NCBI GenBank assembly: GCA_029582265.1
Contig: CM055828.1
Location: 35,623,072-35,687,071, forward strand
Reading direction: 5' to 3'
DNA length: 64,000 bases
Source of the DNA: Zoroaster sp. YZ-2022
Taxonomy: Eukaryota > Echinodermata > Asteroidea > Forcipulatida > Zoroasteridae
Shown here: positions 45,047 to 56,510 of the stretch, one piece after another
How the letters are laid out: every line of letters begins with the position of its first letter
Numbering within the stretch: the first letter of the stretch is position 1
Made by a program: the position numbers and the translations under genes
The notes under the pieces: model-generated
The model's input: the letters and a program-made list of their open reading frames with translations, nothing else
Database searches by the model: none
Told to the model about the DNA's origin: nothing

Positions 45047-45411
45047 GTTTTCATTTATTTACTGTTTTTGGGGGCGCCCCATAACAAAATTTAATTTTAA
45101 TATACCACTATATTCACAGCAATGTAAAAGTACATGTATCTAGCACAAATTGTACATGTATATACATCTGTGCAATTCAATGTGTGTTATTATGTTTTAC
45201 ACAGTGAATTTTCTTTTTTTTGGGGGGGGGGGCAAGCAAATCTATCGCAATAAATTGTTGATGCTGATACGTTCAAATTTGTAAAGAGGCATGTACCAAA
45301 TTATTGTCTGATATTGTCAATGTATCCCTTACACCCATTGATTTTCAACTACGGTCATTTCCTAGCAGTTCAGTTCTCATGTCTAGTGTCCATTTTGGAT
45401 GCACGGCCATC

Positions 45412-45911
45412 TTACACGTGGAACGACTTGAAGCAGTTTCTGTCCTCAACAAAACAAAGCCTCACATTGCACTTTTCACACAGAGTGTTAGTATTGTTCG
45501 TCTCGCACAATTTGCAGCGGCCTCTCTTTTCCACTTTTACTGGCCAGTGGGCATGTTGGTCCTTGCGTACATCATCAACTGGTCCCTTACGCACCTTCCG
45601 TCCGTGGGCATGGCTTGACGGTTGCATCAATGATATCGAGCGATGGTCTTCCGACTGGCCTTCGACAATTCATACTGTGGTGACCTCTTCGTCTTTTTTG
45701 CAGCTGAAGTACGAGCAACACTGACAAGGGGCTCATCATCTGACACATTGAAGTCATCATCACTGTCAGATATGTCTGGTTCATTATCAGGCTCGCTGTT
45801 CATTGGCTCATCAGAGTCACAACCGTTATCTGACCCATCATCACTCTGGTCGCAATCCAAGGCCTCTAACACATCTTTGACATGAAGCCGTGTCCTTTGA
45901 TGACATGCCAT
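45412..45911 (-). pseudogene. piggyBac-like transposase, internally deleted
   Basis: The 5' frame (45911-45627) reads VLEALDCDQSDDGSDNGCDS and DNEPDISDSDDDFNVSDDEP, the acidic N-terminus seen in piggyBac-type transposases. The 3' frame (45630-45412) ends KRGRCKLCETNNTNTLCEKC, NVRLCFVEDRNCFKSFH and a stop, the C-terminal cysteine-rich zinc-binding domain of the same family. The two parts overlap by only a few bases and are in different frames. The 400 or so residues between them in a full transposase, with the catalytic aspartates, are absent, so it cannot transpose itself. TTAA ends were not located with confidence. Confidence 0.7.
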
Positions 45912-46285
45912 ACTCTAAAATAAAGAGAAAAACATACAAACTCATAAAACAATTGTTTGTGTATATATAAACACTGACATAGAAACCTAAATAGAACCAC
46001 AAATAGTTCCCGGCACTCTTTTGTTAAAATTTATGATCATGTATCATCATTGAATGAAAAAAAATCAATCAGTCAATAGATCAAACACCTTGCCCAATAA
46101 TATAATATAATAGCTCAACATGCTAAATATATATAGGCTATAATATCATAACACTAAACCCCTAACCCATTTTTTACACAGATCCGAAAGTGTAAATGCA
46201 CTCGGTGCAATTTTGTGCGTGGGGACGCGTGATACAATGCACGCCGTGACGTGTCCTTAGATCCCAATGTGACGCCGGTGTAACA

Positions 46286-46293
46286 TGAATATA

Positions 46294-46330
<37 letters not shown>

Positions 46331-46331
46331 T
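46286..46331. repeat. (ATT)n microsatellite
   Basis: About 46 bases of ATT next to TTATTCGGCC, on the 3' side of a minus-strand retroelement-like remnant. Confidence 0.9.
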
Positions 46332-46943
46332 ATTCGGCCAAGAATCAATACAATAGAAAAAATAGAACATAACAATTAACAATACAAGTTAAAGGAAACA
46401 AACAACAAAATATACATACGGTACCCCTATATATACAAAATAGAAGAAAAACCAATTTAAGCTGTGTGAAACCCTATTTAAAAAATACACTTTATTCTCT
46501 TGTAAATTTCATCCCTATGTAACCTCTATTACCTGCTTATCATTTATATATATAATTTATATATGAAACTTACCTAATTATAGAAAATCAGCATCCAAAT
46601 GTTGCTATATCGTGAGTACTGGCCGGATTGCTTCAAAATCGTCAAGATTGAAAGGTCATGACCCCACTTCACTCTACACCAACTACCATCAGAGGAGGCT
46701 ATTTTTGTTACAGGGATGTCACTGTGGGCCTTGGTGGGTCTTTTTTTTGGAGATATACTGTTTTTTGTTTTGTTTTTTAATGTTTCAGTTAATGTGACAT
46801 ATATGTCACATGGGGTTACTTTTGTAGCACTACAACTGAAAGTAGCATATAACTGTGTCCAAGATTGTCAAGGGGTGCATTGTCGGCAAGAAAGGTTCAT
46901 GAGGTATGATCTCTATAAATTATTTATAGAATTGATCTATGAA

Positions 46944-47125
46944 GCGATGTCCAATTGCAGTCAAAATTGCTGGATCGATTGAAGTTCTGCCGTGCTGTGC
47001 TTTAAACAACTTTTTCACATAGGGGTAAAAACGTTTGCCCGATTTGTGATGCCTCTCTTAGCCACCATACTTTGTATAATTATGGGAAATTTTGTCACCG
47101 CGTATACTAATATGTATCACGTATT
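46944..47125. repeat. dispersed repeat, also at 16277-16412
   Basis: Shares CAAAATTGCTGGATCGATTG, CTGCCGTGCTGT and CCATACTTTGTATA with the earlier copy. Confidence 0.6.
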
Positions 47126-47243
47126 TCTCTGTTGGCAAAAAAAAAGATGGCCAAAAAAAAGCGCGTCACTGCACCGATTGTGAAGCCGACCGATGACCAG
47201 AAACCGGACACTATTTTTGCATAACAGTGCCGTATTGTGGCAT

Positions 47244-47733
47244 TAAGGGCCGGTCGCGTATATTTGTTTTACACCGCAGCGACGGGTTTTGTGCAGTAAA
47301 AGTGCCAATTCCGGTCTTGAGAGAGAGACTACGAAACCCTAGGCGCGCGACGATAGAAAACTCCAAGCTGCAGTCGACCATGGCGCTCTGCAGTGGAACT
47401 CATGGAGCCATTCCCTCTCCGTTGATGGTAGGTTTTTTTTGCGTGTCGAAATTCCCTTCGCGCGCATGCGTGCTGAATGGGTTCATAGTCTTGACACAAG
47501 GGCGAAATGCGCACAAAACCCGTCGCTGCGGTGTAAAAAACAAATACGCGGGCCGGTCACACTGCAGCGATTACAAGTAAAGATAACGAAAACGACGCAA
47601 AAGAAAGCATTCTATTGGTTAAATTGTACCGCGCGGAATTAATACGCGCACGCTTATTTAACCAATCGATGGCGTTCATTAGCAGTGTTCTCGTTCTACT
47701 TACTCGTTATCGCTGCAGTGTGACCGGCCCTTT
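47244..47733. mobile_element. MITE with nested inverted repeats
   Basis: The outer ends are TTAAGGGCCGGTC and GACCGGCCCTTTA. Inside, GTTTTACACCGCAGCGACGG (about 47269) is inverted at about 47518-47540, and GGCCGGTCACACTGCAGCGA (about 47554) is inverted at about 47707-47729. It is thus a fold-back of three related arms over 490 bp. Non-coding. Confidence 0.7.
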
Positions 47734-48149
47734 AGACGTGTATAACGTATAGATTATTCGGGAGTTCGGGTCAACGATTTGGTGTCGCAAGAGTGTCTAT
47801 ATTTTTTCATGACTGTCAATATTTCATTTACGCGAAAACATTATTCATGAAAACAAAGCAATTTACATTGTGTGGGCTTTGTCATTACTGTTACATTTGC
47901 ACTTATAATTGAACGGAGCAACAGAGAATGCAAACGAATTACTGGTTTGTTTGTATTTCGATTTTGTTACTTTGATTTCATTCCCTACTCTCTGATACAT
48001 GTCTTTCAAATAACACCATCATAAAATAATTATTGGAGTGTGTATTCAAATTATTTATCGAATAGTTATTCATGTATTGCTTTCCGTGACTAAATGTCAT
48101 GAATACTAATCTTTTTTTGGTCAAAGTTGTCATGCTCTGGGTTTGAATC

Positions 48150-48518
48150 ATGAATGTTTGTCGTCATTGTAAAAAGGATTACAATAAAAAAGAGGGGGCG
48201 CATGCGTTGGATGGGGATTGTTCCTATATGAGTTTGTTTTTCATGACGCTATTTTCAATTTTGTTTGCCAGATTCTTTCAGAATGAGGATGGGTCTTATG
48301 AGTACATTTGGGACATGATTATAGCAAACAACACCCGCAACGGGGCACTTAAATGCTGGCAAATTATACATATTAAATGGATTTTGACAATAACACAGCT
48401 GAGATTTTTGATAGGTCTATTTATATTTTGTGTGCCAATTAACGCTTTTCATTCGCTGGGACCTTCCAATGGGGATGGTGTCAACGGTAGCTGGCATGTT
48501 TGTCAAAGGTATCCATAA
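48150..48518 (+). CDS. hypothetical 122-residue open frame
   Basis: ATG-initiated frame MNVCRHCKKDYNKKEGAHAL... with CxxC near the N-terminus and two hydrophobic stretches, MSLFFMTLFSILFARFF and LRFLIGLFIFCVPINAF, that could be membrane segments. No splice signals or homology recognised. AT-rich codon use resembles surrounding non-coding DNA, so it may be chance. Confidence 0.2.
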   Translation: MNVCRHCKKDYNKKEGAHALDGDCSYMSLFFMTLFSILFARFFQNEDGSYEYIWDMIIANNTRNGALKCWQIIHIKWILTITQLRFLIGLFIFCVPINAFHSLGPSNGDGVNGSWHVCQRYP

Positions 48519-49786
48519 GTAGACCTAGGTTTCACTGGGTTTCGACCTTCAACGAGAATAATAAAACTAAATGAATGAAACTGTTTGTGTTGTTTCCTAT
48601 TTAGAAGAATGAGCAGGCTTTAAAGCGCCTTCTGTTATATTTTGTTTTTGCCATGAAAAGGAGCTAAACCTGTCTGCATTTTACAATTTTTTTTAATATC
48701 AAAGAAAAACAATAATTGAGTGACAAAGAAATCTGAAAAATTATATATGTCTAAAACAATTGTCACATAGCCATCGGGCGGCTATGTGACAATTTGTCAT
48801 TTCTTAATCCCACTAGTTACATTTGACCGAATTCACTTTCTTTCCTTCATTGATTAGTACCTACAGTGGTCACTGTTGTACGGGTGACATCCTAAGTTCA
48901 GTTATGCAAAAAAATGATCCTAAAAAGAGATGTAATAAACCGTGGTTTATACATCGTACCATTAGGGATACAATTCTGAATCTGTACTGGTGACCCGCTA
49001 GCCCTATCAAGGGTGACTCTATAGTCCGAGTGGTGAATTGGACCAAAGGTCAGCAGATGAAGGGTATGAAGTCCGGAGGGGTCATTAGGCCTATTCCAAG
49101 GTTCCAGGTTCAGTAATCTGGAAATTCACTTTGAGATATGATTTTTTGAGTTCCCCACTTTTTCAAAACCGTCTGCGTATTCCCAAGTAATAAGTCCAGA
49201 AAGTATGGATTCTTGTTTTAAGTTTAAAATAGTCAAAACTAAAATATGTGTACACGATGATAAAATGATTTGGCATGCGTATACGTCATTTGACTTTTAA
49301 GCAGGCTTGAGGACACTACTTACGACATGCGCTTGGCCCACAGATCCCACACTGTAACCATCATCACTACACCAAAAACATACCGGTACGTAGGAATCTA
49401 AGCCCAATCACTTTTTAGTCAGCCTTGTGTAGCGCCCTCTTGTGTTGAATCACTGTGAATTGACAGCGATATTTTGACTGATCTCTATAGTATTATAACA
49501 GAGATCAGCGTCCCGGTCCCATAATTATGAGCCCTCCCCAGTGTCAGACTAGAACAACCTTTGACAAGGCACCAATTTCTGTGTTTCTACGAGGACGTGT
49601 CGATGGTTAATAGTACTAAAAAAAAATCCTCAAATTGGCAACTCTAGAGGTGTGCTGATGCTTCTTGTAGACCAGCAAGGAATTGTCCACTTGGCCAGTC
49701 ATGCGCTGTTTTATAACACCCCTATCGCATCAATGATTTCATTGCCCTTATCTGCATGTTCTACCTGTCCTGCGAGTTGTCTCATC
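48519..49786. other. no gene recognised
   Basis: No domain-bearing frame, RNA gene or clear mobile-element terminus. A short inverted repeat, ATTGTCACATAGCC and GGCTATGTGACAAT, lies at about 48759-48794. Confidence 0.4.
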
Positions 49787-49993
49787 CAGCAGTGTAACCA
49801 GGACTTTTTCAATGGGGGGGGGGGGGGGGGCACAGGGGGCCTGCTTTTCAGTGGGGGGCCCAGGGAGTATGGTTTCCCGTTTTCTTTTTCTTTTCTTTTA
49901 TGGGGGCACTATCGGGATTTTTCGTGGGGGGCACCTGGGGGGGGGGCACTGGTAATTTGTGGGGGGCACGTGCTCCCCGTGGCTACGCCGCTG
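49787..49993. mobile_element. hAT-like MITE, 8-bp duplication GTCTCATC
   Basis: The ends are CAGCAGTGTA and TACGCCGCTG, flanked exactly by GTCTCATC (49779-49786, 49994-50001). The G-rich interior (207 bp) has repeated GGGGGGCAC motifs, as in the MITE at 61533-61703. Confidence 0.9.
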
Positions 49994-50001
49994 GTCTCAT
50001 C

Positions 50002-51540
50002 TTGGAAAAAATCAACTAGATGTTTTGTACAAAAGACTTACCACATACACATACATGTAGGTCAATAGTCCTATACTACTTAGCCCACGCTACAGCACTA
50101 CTGTTGTAACATGGAGGAAGGAAAAGAAAGGAGTTCGAACGACCCGCCTAATCCCCACTGGGTATTTACGAACCAATTATGGAGGAAAGGTTCCTTCCTC
50201 CATGGTTGTAATGAACACCTTTGGTACTGACTTAACTGGGTTGTTCACACACCCAATGATGTCCACTGCAGGAAGCTTACATCGAGGTTTAATCTACGAA
50301 TCCTTGTTAGTAAATAATAATCCTTCGTTTAATCATAGAGAAAGGATTTCTATATGGTTTAATTCATCAAAGACAAACCTTTGTACAGTTACGGATTAAC
50401 TGTTAATTCCAGAAGAGCCGGCCTAGTAACTAATTTGGGCGGCATGTCTCCCGTCGTGAAATCAGTATTCTTTGACTGTACACGTCCAGAAAAGCTCCCC
50501 TTCCACAAAGAAAACTATTGTCCAGTACTGCTTGACGCATACTACTACTAGCTGATGTGATACCAGCCAGTCGAAGCGATTAAAGTTGCTCCCAGATGAG
50601 TCATTTGTCGTGTGAGGGCAGGACATTACGGATATTAGGTTCATAGCAACTCGCTTTCTAGTGGAAATTATTAGTTGATGCTTAGAAATACCACCGTCGT
50701 TTTATATGTGGTAAGTGTTTAGATTTATTACCCCCAATTTAACGAATTCGTTTTGCTTTGTTCAGTCACGTTAGTGTCCAGTTCTGTTTGTGCTGTGAAG
50801 GTCGTGATATACTTTTGTTGTGACACGTCTTCTTCATGCCAATTGATTAAGCAATCACTGACTGTTGACACCCTTTCTTCTGCTTTGACATATTGGTGGA
50901 ATTTGTAGTAATGTGTCTACCTGACCCCTTAAGAAAATGTCACGGTATGCCTATCGCGACCTTCGTATTTAATTGGAGTTTATAAAAGAAATTATACAAA
51001 ACTACAGTAACTGCTGACAAAATGGCATAAACATAATAGGAATACATGTACACTTATGTTTTATGTCTTATACAACCATACAGACATGAAATATTAGGTT
51101 GTTTTGCTGAGATAGCCGGCAGGCCTGTTGTCCACAAAATGAAAAGATCGAAGAAGCGTTCAGTGTTTTCGTCAGGTTTTTTGTTTACCCTGATGCAAAT
51201 TTTCAACAAGGTATACCTATTTTTAGATTTATGCATTTAGTGGCATTGTTAAACAAAACCTTTAATGCTTTTATGATGTAAAATGGCAAGTAACTAGCAG
51301 GCTTGGCCACATTACTCATTAATGAACCATCCAATGAATCGGTACTATTGAATCTTGTGTGGTCAGTCGTGGTTATTTTCTGCTCAAGTGTCTTTTTAAA
51401 CTCAATTTGTCGGTCAGGCGAGTTATGGATAGGCTTGGGCGATATTGGACTAGTCCATATTTTGTTCAGTACCAAGTCACGGCATTTAATCAAAATTCTA
51501 ATTGACAGTTAAAACACAAAGTCATCAGTTGGTGTCAAGT
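50002..51540. other. no gene recognised
   Basis: Only short frames without domains. Confidence 0.4.
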
Positions 51541-51898
51541 GGAGTGTCGTGGCCGAGCGGTCTAGCTTACCGGACTCAAGTTCTGGTGTTAGCAGCAGAA
51601 TGTGGGTTCGAAACCCGGCCGTGACACATGTGTCCTTGAGCAAGACACTTAACCATAATTGCTTCTCTCCACCCGCAGGGGTTAAATGGGTACCTGTGAG
51701 GGTAGAGTTGGTTGATTAGCCCTATATGCGCTGTAATGGCAGCAATTGAGCTGTATACTCCTCAGGGAGCTGAGCTGGTTTCAGGAATGATTTATGAGCC
51801 TTATGAGCAGGGGTAATAATATAATGCGCCTTGAGCACCACTCAGTTGGTGGATACGTGCGCTATATAAGTCCACACATTATTATTATTATTATTATT
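51541..51898 (+). mobile_element. full-length tRNA-derived SINE, (ATT)n tail
   Basis: Reference copy of the main SINE family here. The tRNA head has A box TGGCCGAGCGG and B box GGTTCGAAACC, followed by GTGTCCTTGAGCAAGACACT, GGGGTTAAATGGGTACCTGT, a body with GGCAGCAATTGAGCTGTATA, a tail with GGATACGTGCGCTATATAAG, and ATT repeats. Polymerase III would transcribe it from the internal boxes. Confidence 0.9.
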
Positions 51899-52655
51899 AA
51901 GTTGTCACTATGGTTGATCGGGCAGGGACCATACTAAAGTGGGCAGGGAATATACCAAACTGGGCAATCAATTTCTAAGAATTAAAACAAATAGATTATG
52001 TATATTGTACAAATCAGTCAAGTTCTCTTAATCACCATCAGTGGAACGATTGGACAAAACTTGATAGATGCTTTACTTTAGTTTCACAAGAGTTTGAGCG
52101 TATATTTGACATTGTAACGGGATACTATATAGCTGATCACACAATTTAAAGTTAAAGACTGCTGCAAAATACGCGTAGGCCTATTTGGTAGGTTGCATGT
52201 GTTTTTTAATGAAATTACGTGGTTATTTCGCTGAAACTGTTTAAACAAAATGTTTGAATTATGCGTCAGTATAGAGAACAAATTCTTACATTTTTGCGGC
52301 CATTTCAAGTCGGAACCGTTGCTTAATGGTAAAACGGGAATATTAACAAATACCTATTTAAGTACGGAGTCGGATGCCAGTTTGATAAAAATTGTTTAAA
52401 ATGTTATTGCGACGGGGATGAAATCGTGGCGGGGTACCAGGAAGTCAACAAGTTCAGTTAAGTAGACCGTTATTTTCTTATTGGATTATTTATCAAGGTT
52501 TAATCGCAACCATCGCCACACGGTGAGTCCAGCGGGTTATTTAGATTGGTGTTATAGCACCGATTAATATGCAAATTTTGACTTTTGTTGTTTGAGTTTA
52601 AGGCATCACAACAACTTACCACTGCCACCTCAAACATTGCTCTTTATCTTCGCTA
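51899..52655. other. no gene recognised
   Basis: No domain-bearing frame or structured repeat seen between the SINE and the hAT-like element. Confidence 0.4.
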
Positions 52656-52663
52656 TATACTGC

Positions 52664-54045
52664 CAACGGCGGATCTAGGCCCAAAGTTTAGGGGGGGGCC
52701 AAATGCTCAGTGGAGGGGCGTATTTGCGAGCGCAAAACGTTTCTGGTGGGGTTTGTTTGTTTTGTGGGTCTAGACGACAATACTTGATTTAGTATGAAAT
52801 TTCAGTGATAAGCTTTGGATTTGAACCCGCAACCTTGTGATTGTAGGCTAGGTCCTGCGGTCTAACCACTTGACTAATGCAGGGTTTCCGGAAATGCTTA
52901 GCTTCTGGTTGCTCTGAGCGGACAAATATTATTCATAAATAGATTAGCTTTTTCCACTGTATATGAGCCCTATAATGGTCGTTGAAATACCTGTATGGCA
53001 AAATGTGGCGATTGGAGGAAACAACAACAATCAGTTAAAGCAAGAAACTAAAGTTCAATCGATGGACACCGCTTGTGGCGAAGTACTCAATAACCCGAGT
53101 GGTGGTTGGGAGACGGTCACGATGAGCTTGAAGGAGGATGAGAGACTCCAGGCGATCCTCTCTCATGGTTGAACGCAAAGCAGTCAGGGTACGCTCCACC
53201 TTGGGTGTGCAAGTTGTAAAAGTTATTAATGCAAATTAATGTTTAAATAAAGCCGCCTGAAATAATCCATTGATGACACAGAACTCTGGAATTAACGGCA
53301 GTTATTATTGATCAAAATTGATCCTTTCTACAAAAGGGTAGATTTTCAGAAAAACAATCATTGACATGTTTTAAGATATGGCCACTCATCTGGGTTAGGC
53401 TGGTGCCCGCATGGAGTCCCCAGAGTGTTATGGTATGTACATACATTATTGTGTAATCTACACAGTGCTGCAAAAACAGCCCACTGTATTTTACGTTGAT
53501 ACTTACTGCTCATATGACGATGGAAGACGAATGTTTCAAGTCACTGCTCCTGCTCGTACTCACAAGATTGAAATGCGTTTTATGCACGCGATGTTCGCGC
53601 CAAGTCTAAACGTAGGCCTACATTGCGGACGTTGCATGGCTCACCTAATATCCAGGAAACCCCACACAACCAGTCGCGTGTGCATAAGCCATGCATACAA
53701 TCACCGTGTACGCCTCGTCTAATGCAGCTTGGCTTAACTGCACAAACTACCATTGCAAATGTTGTGGCAATGTTGGATCGTGAGTAGGATTATGAACACA
53801 TTCATGTAGCCAATCAGTGTGTTGTAATTTGCATACTTTAACAAAAGCTGAACGTATAAGCAAGACTTAGCTGCACAAGGAGGGGGCGTAAAGTTGTGGG
53901 GTTTTGTTTTGTCTCTCTTTTTCCCCCTTTTTTTTCTTCTTTTCTTTTCTTTTCTTTTCTTTTTTTTTGGGGGGGGGGGGCGTACAGCTTCGGTTTTTTT
54001 TGGGGGGGCCATGGCCCCCGTTGGCCCCCCCTGGATCCGCCGTTG
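52664..54045. mobile_element. 1.38-kb hAT-like element, 8-bp duplication TATACTGC
   Basis: The ends are CAACGGCGGATCTAGG and CCTGGATCCGCCGTTG, flanked exactly by TATACTGC (52656-52663 and 54046-54053). The interior includes a tRNA-like remnant and a poly-pyrimidine/poly-G tract, but no recognisable transposase. Ends and duplication length fit the hAT superfamily, though CA...TG rather than CAG...CTG is slightly unusual. Confidence 0.85.
52812..52884 (-). ncRNA. tRNA-like remnant
   Basis: Minus strand: TAGTCAAGTGGTTAGACCGC, then GGTTGCGGGTTCAAATCC, at A-box and B-box spacing. It has no complete acceptor stem, so it is a SINE head or tRNA pseudogene inside the hAT-like element. Confidence 0.45.
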
Positions 54046-54053
54046 TATACTGC

Positions 54054-55057
54054 TAGCTTATGGATTTAACATTGCTTGTTTTTGACCAACAGTCAGATCG
54101 TTCGTGTACCCAGATGGATAGCAGTTTGCGGAAGTTAATGCATCCGATGAACCTTAAGCTTTTAATTCGATTATTGAGTTGCAGTGGGCCTATTTAAATA
54201 AATAAAACGCACATACCAGTACCTTTTTCTAAAAGTGAAACAAGACTTTTTGTGATATTGTATTCTGTGTCATTGACTGATAGTCAATTATTACACACCA
54301 CATTTTCTGCTCAGTTTAAATGTATGAACTATACAGGGAGCGTATAATGCGTACGGCATAGGCCTATACAGTCAAAATAAGTCTGTTCAATTATAGTCTG
54401 GCTCTGTCATCGTTTATTTGTATTACTTGGTAGATTGCTTGGAGACAGGCAAAGTTCTATTCTGTAGGTATCTTGCGGTGAACGAACAATCAGCTATTAT
54501 TCAACGTCTATAGTGGGGGTATTCTATATACCTTTTGTCCGTGGCCTATGACTGATGGTGCTACGGTGTGACAATTCCTGATAAACAGCCTATTATAACC
54601 TATTACAATTGTCAAAACGGTTGAAAATACTCGTTTTAAAGAAACTATTACAACAGTTAATATGATTGATGTGATACCGACTACATGACTTGAATGACCT
54701 CACATAAAGAAATATAGGTTACAGTACGTGTAGTAATAATTCATGTTTTTATATCTTTTCCCTGCAGATCTCAATACAGATACACGGTGCGTAACCGATT
54801 AAGTCAACCATTATAGTGATGTCTGCATAACCGAGATAATAACGTTCTGCTTATTTGTAGTCTGCTATTATTTGTCAAGTCAATGTAGGACAGTTGGATT
54901 TGAACCTCTTGGAGTGGGTACATGGCGCATAACTTAACATCAGTCTTGTTATCAATCATCATATTCGCGAATACTACGAATACTGCTATGTTGCTAGTAG
55001 TAGTAGTCTAAAACAGTGTATCTACAACCACCGCAGGATAATTTCTGTCAAAATTCC
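54054..55057. other. upstream region of the GTPase gene
   Basis: No gene. TTTTCCCTGCAG at about 54756-54767 could be an acceptor for a 5' UTR exon leading to the first coding exon. No clear core promoter was found. Confidence 0.35.
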
Positions 55058-55256
55058 ATGTACTCGCTTTCTGAAAACATCAACCCAACGGTTGCCATGC
55101 CAACTAAAATGTCAAGATCCAGCTCCCCGCCAAATAACAGCAGTAGTGCCTACCTGAGCGGACTTAAACGCAAGGGATCAACCAGGAAATATGGAGTAGC
55201 CCAAACAAAGCCTTTTAAAGTTATAGTGCTGGGACAAGCTTCGGTAGGGAAAACAG
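55058..55256 (+). CDS. RERG/RASL12-like small GTPase, first coding exon
   Basis: ATG 55058 opens MYSLSENINPTVAMPTKMSR. A Ser-rich, then basic segment (LKRKGSTRKYG) leads to KPFKVIVLGQASVGKT at residues 51-66. GQASVGKT is the G1 P-loop (GxxxxGKT) that binds the phosphates of GTP. The exon ends after one base of the next codon at a GTAAGA donor (55257), phase 1. An in-frame TAG at 55004 supports a start at or after 55058; later in-frame ATGs exist. The 50-residue N-terminal extension before the G domain is long for the family. It joins the exon at 63733 to give GKTAMTVRFVTRRFIYEYDP, the pattern of RERG and RASL12 proteins rather than classical Ras. Later G-boxes lie outside the window. Confidence 0.85.
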
Positions 55257-55990
55257 GTAAGACTGTCATTTAAAACAAATATATAAAATGTTTGATAATC
55301 TTCAAAAAGTGTTGTTCACCACCCTGCGAGGTTTTTGCATAATATCCTATTTGCATGCATGAAAGTGCATTTGAAGTGAAATATGATTTGAAGTGTTAAT
55401 GATATTTTTTCTCAGAACCATCACATTTGAGATTTTCCATCGTGCTTTTGAAAATCTGCCATTGAAGCAATGCTTTGTACTGCAACTTTTTTTTTCCAGC
55501 TGAATTTTCATTCAAATCACTGTCAATTGTGCATGCATGATTGAATTTCAACCATTTCATTACGAGCTGTCATTTGCTTTTTGAATTTTTAAAATTCATG
55601 CAATACTTGTTGAGATTCTAAAAAATATTAGGGGGAACTTAGAAGTTGTGATGGGTGTATATTGGTCTGTATATTTCTTTACGAGTACGTGAACCTCAGT
55701 GTTAAAGGAGGTTGTGCCTTACAAAAAACGCTTTCATCATGCGGTTTTAATATAATCTCTGATTCATCAATTTCTACTCTCTCTAGGAGCAAGTGCACTA
55801 TTACCTGTTTAATTTATAGCAAAGTCTGCAATAATTATGGCCCCTGGGTGTTTCATACGATTTGGAGGGGGTAAATAAATAGGCCTAATCAGATTTTCCG
55901 AAAGAAAGAAGAAACAACATTTGAATGTATTTTTGAATCCTTTTGAAAATATAGGATTGTTGTTCAAGCGTATTATAAGAAGGAATTCGT

Positions 55991-56510
55991 ATGAGGTTGA
56001 CAATTGACGTATGAGGTTGACAATTGACGTATGAGGGTGACAATTGACGTATGAGGTTGACAATTGACGTATGAGGTTGACAATTGACGTATGAGGGTGA
56101 CAATTGACGTATGAGGTTGACAATTGACGTATGAGGGTGACAATTGACGTATGAGGTTGACAATTGACGTATGAGGTTGACAATTGACGTATGAGGTTGA
56201 CAATTGACGTATGAGGTTGACAATTGACGTATGAGGGTGACAATTGACGTATGAGGTTGACAATTGACGTATGAGGTTGACAATTGACGTATGAGGTTGA
56301 CAATTGACGTATGAGGTTGACAATTGACGTATGAGGTTGACAATTGACGTATGAGGTTGACAATTGACGTATGAGGGTGACAATTGACGTATGAGGTTGA
56401 CAATTGACGTATGAGGGTGACAATTGACGTATGAGGGTGACAATTGACGTATGAGGTTGACAATTGACGTTTGAGGGTGACAATTGACGTATGAGGGTGA
56501 CAATTGACGT
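55991..56510. repeat. 20-bp minisatellite, 26 exact-length copies
   Basis: Every copy is 20 bp, ATGAGGTTGACAATTGACGT. Nearly all variation is one T/G difference (ATGAGGTTGA in 17 copies, ATGAGGGTGA in 9); one copy also starts TTG. Each unit holds CAATTG and TGACGT, the latter a CRE/ATF-type half site. Long frames on the minus strand are repeats of the same peptide and are not a gene. Confidence 0.97.

Noticed and set aside
45304..45724. Two plus-strand open frames of 104 and 136 codons
   Set aside because: They are antisense to the piggyBac-like frames, which carry the recognisable acidic and cysteine-rich signatures.
44827..46810. TGTGACA...TGTCACA palindromes as piggyBac ends
   Set aside because: They flank the piggyBac-like fragment, but only one has an adjacent TTAA and, being palindromic, they cannot show inverted orientation. 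Not enough to call element ends.
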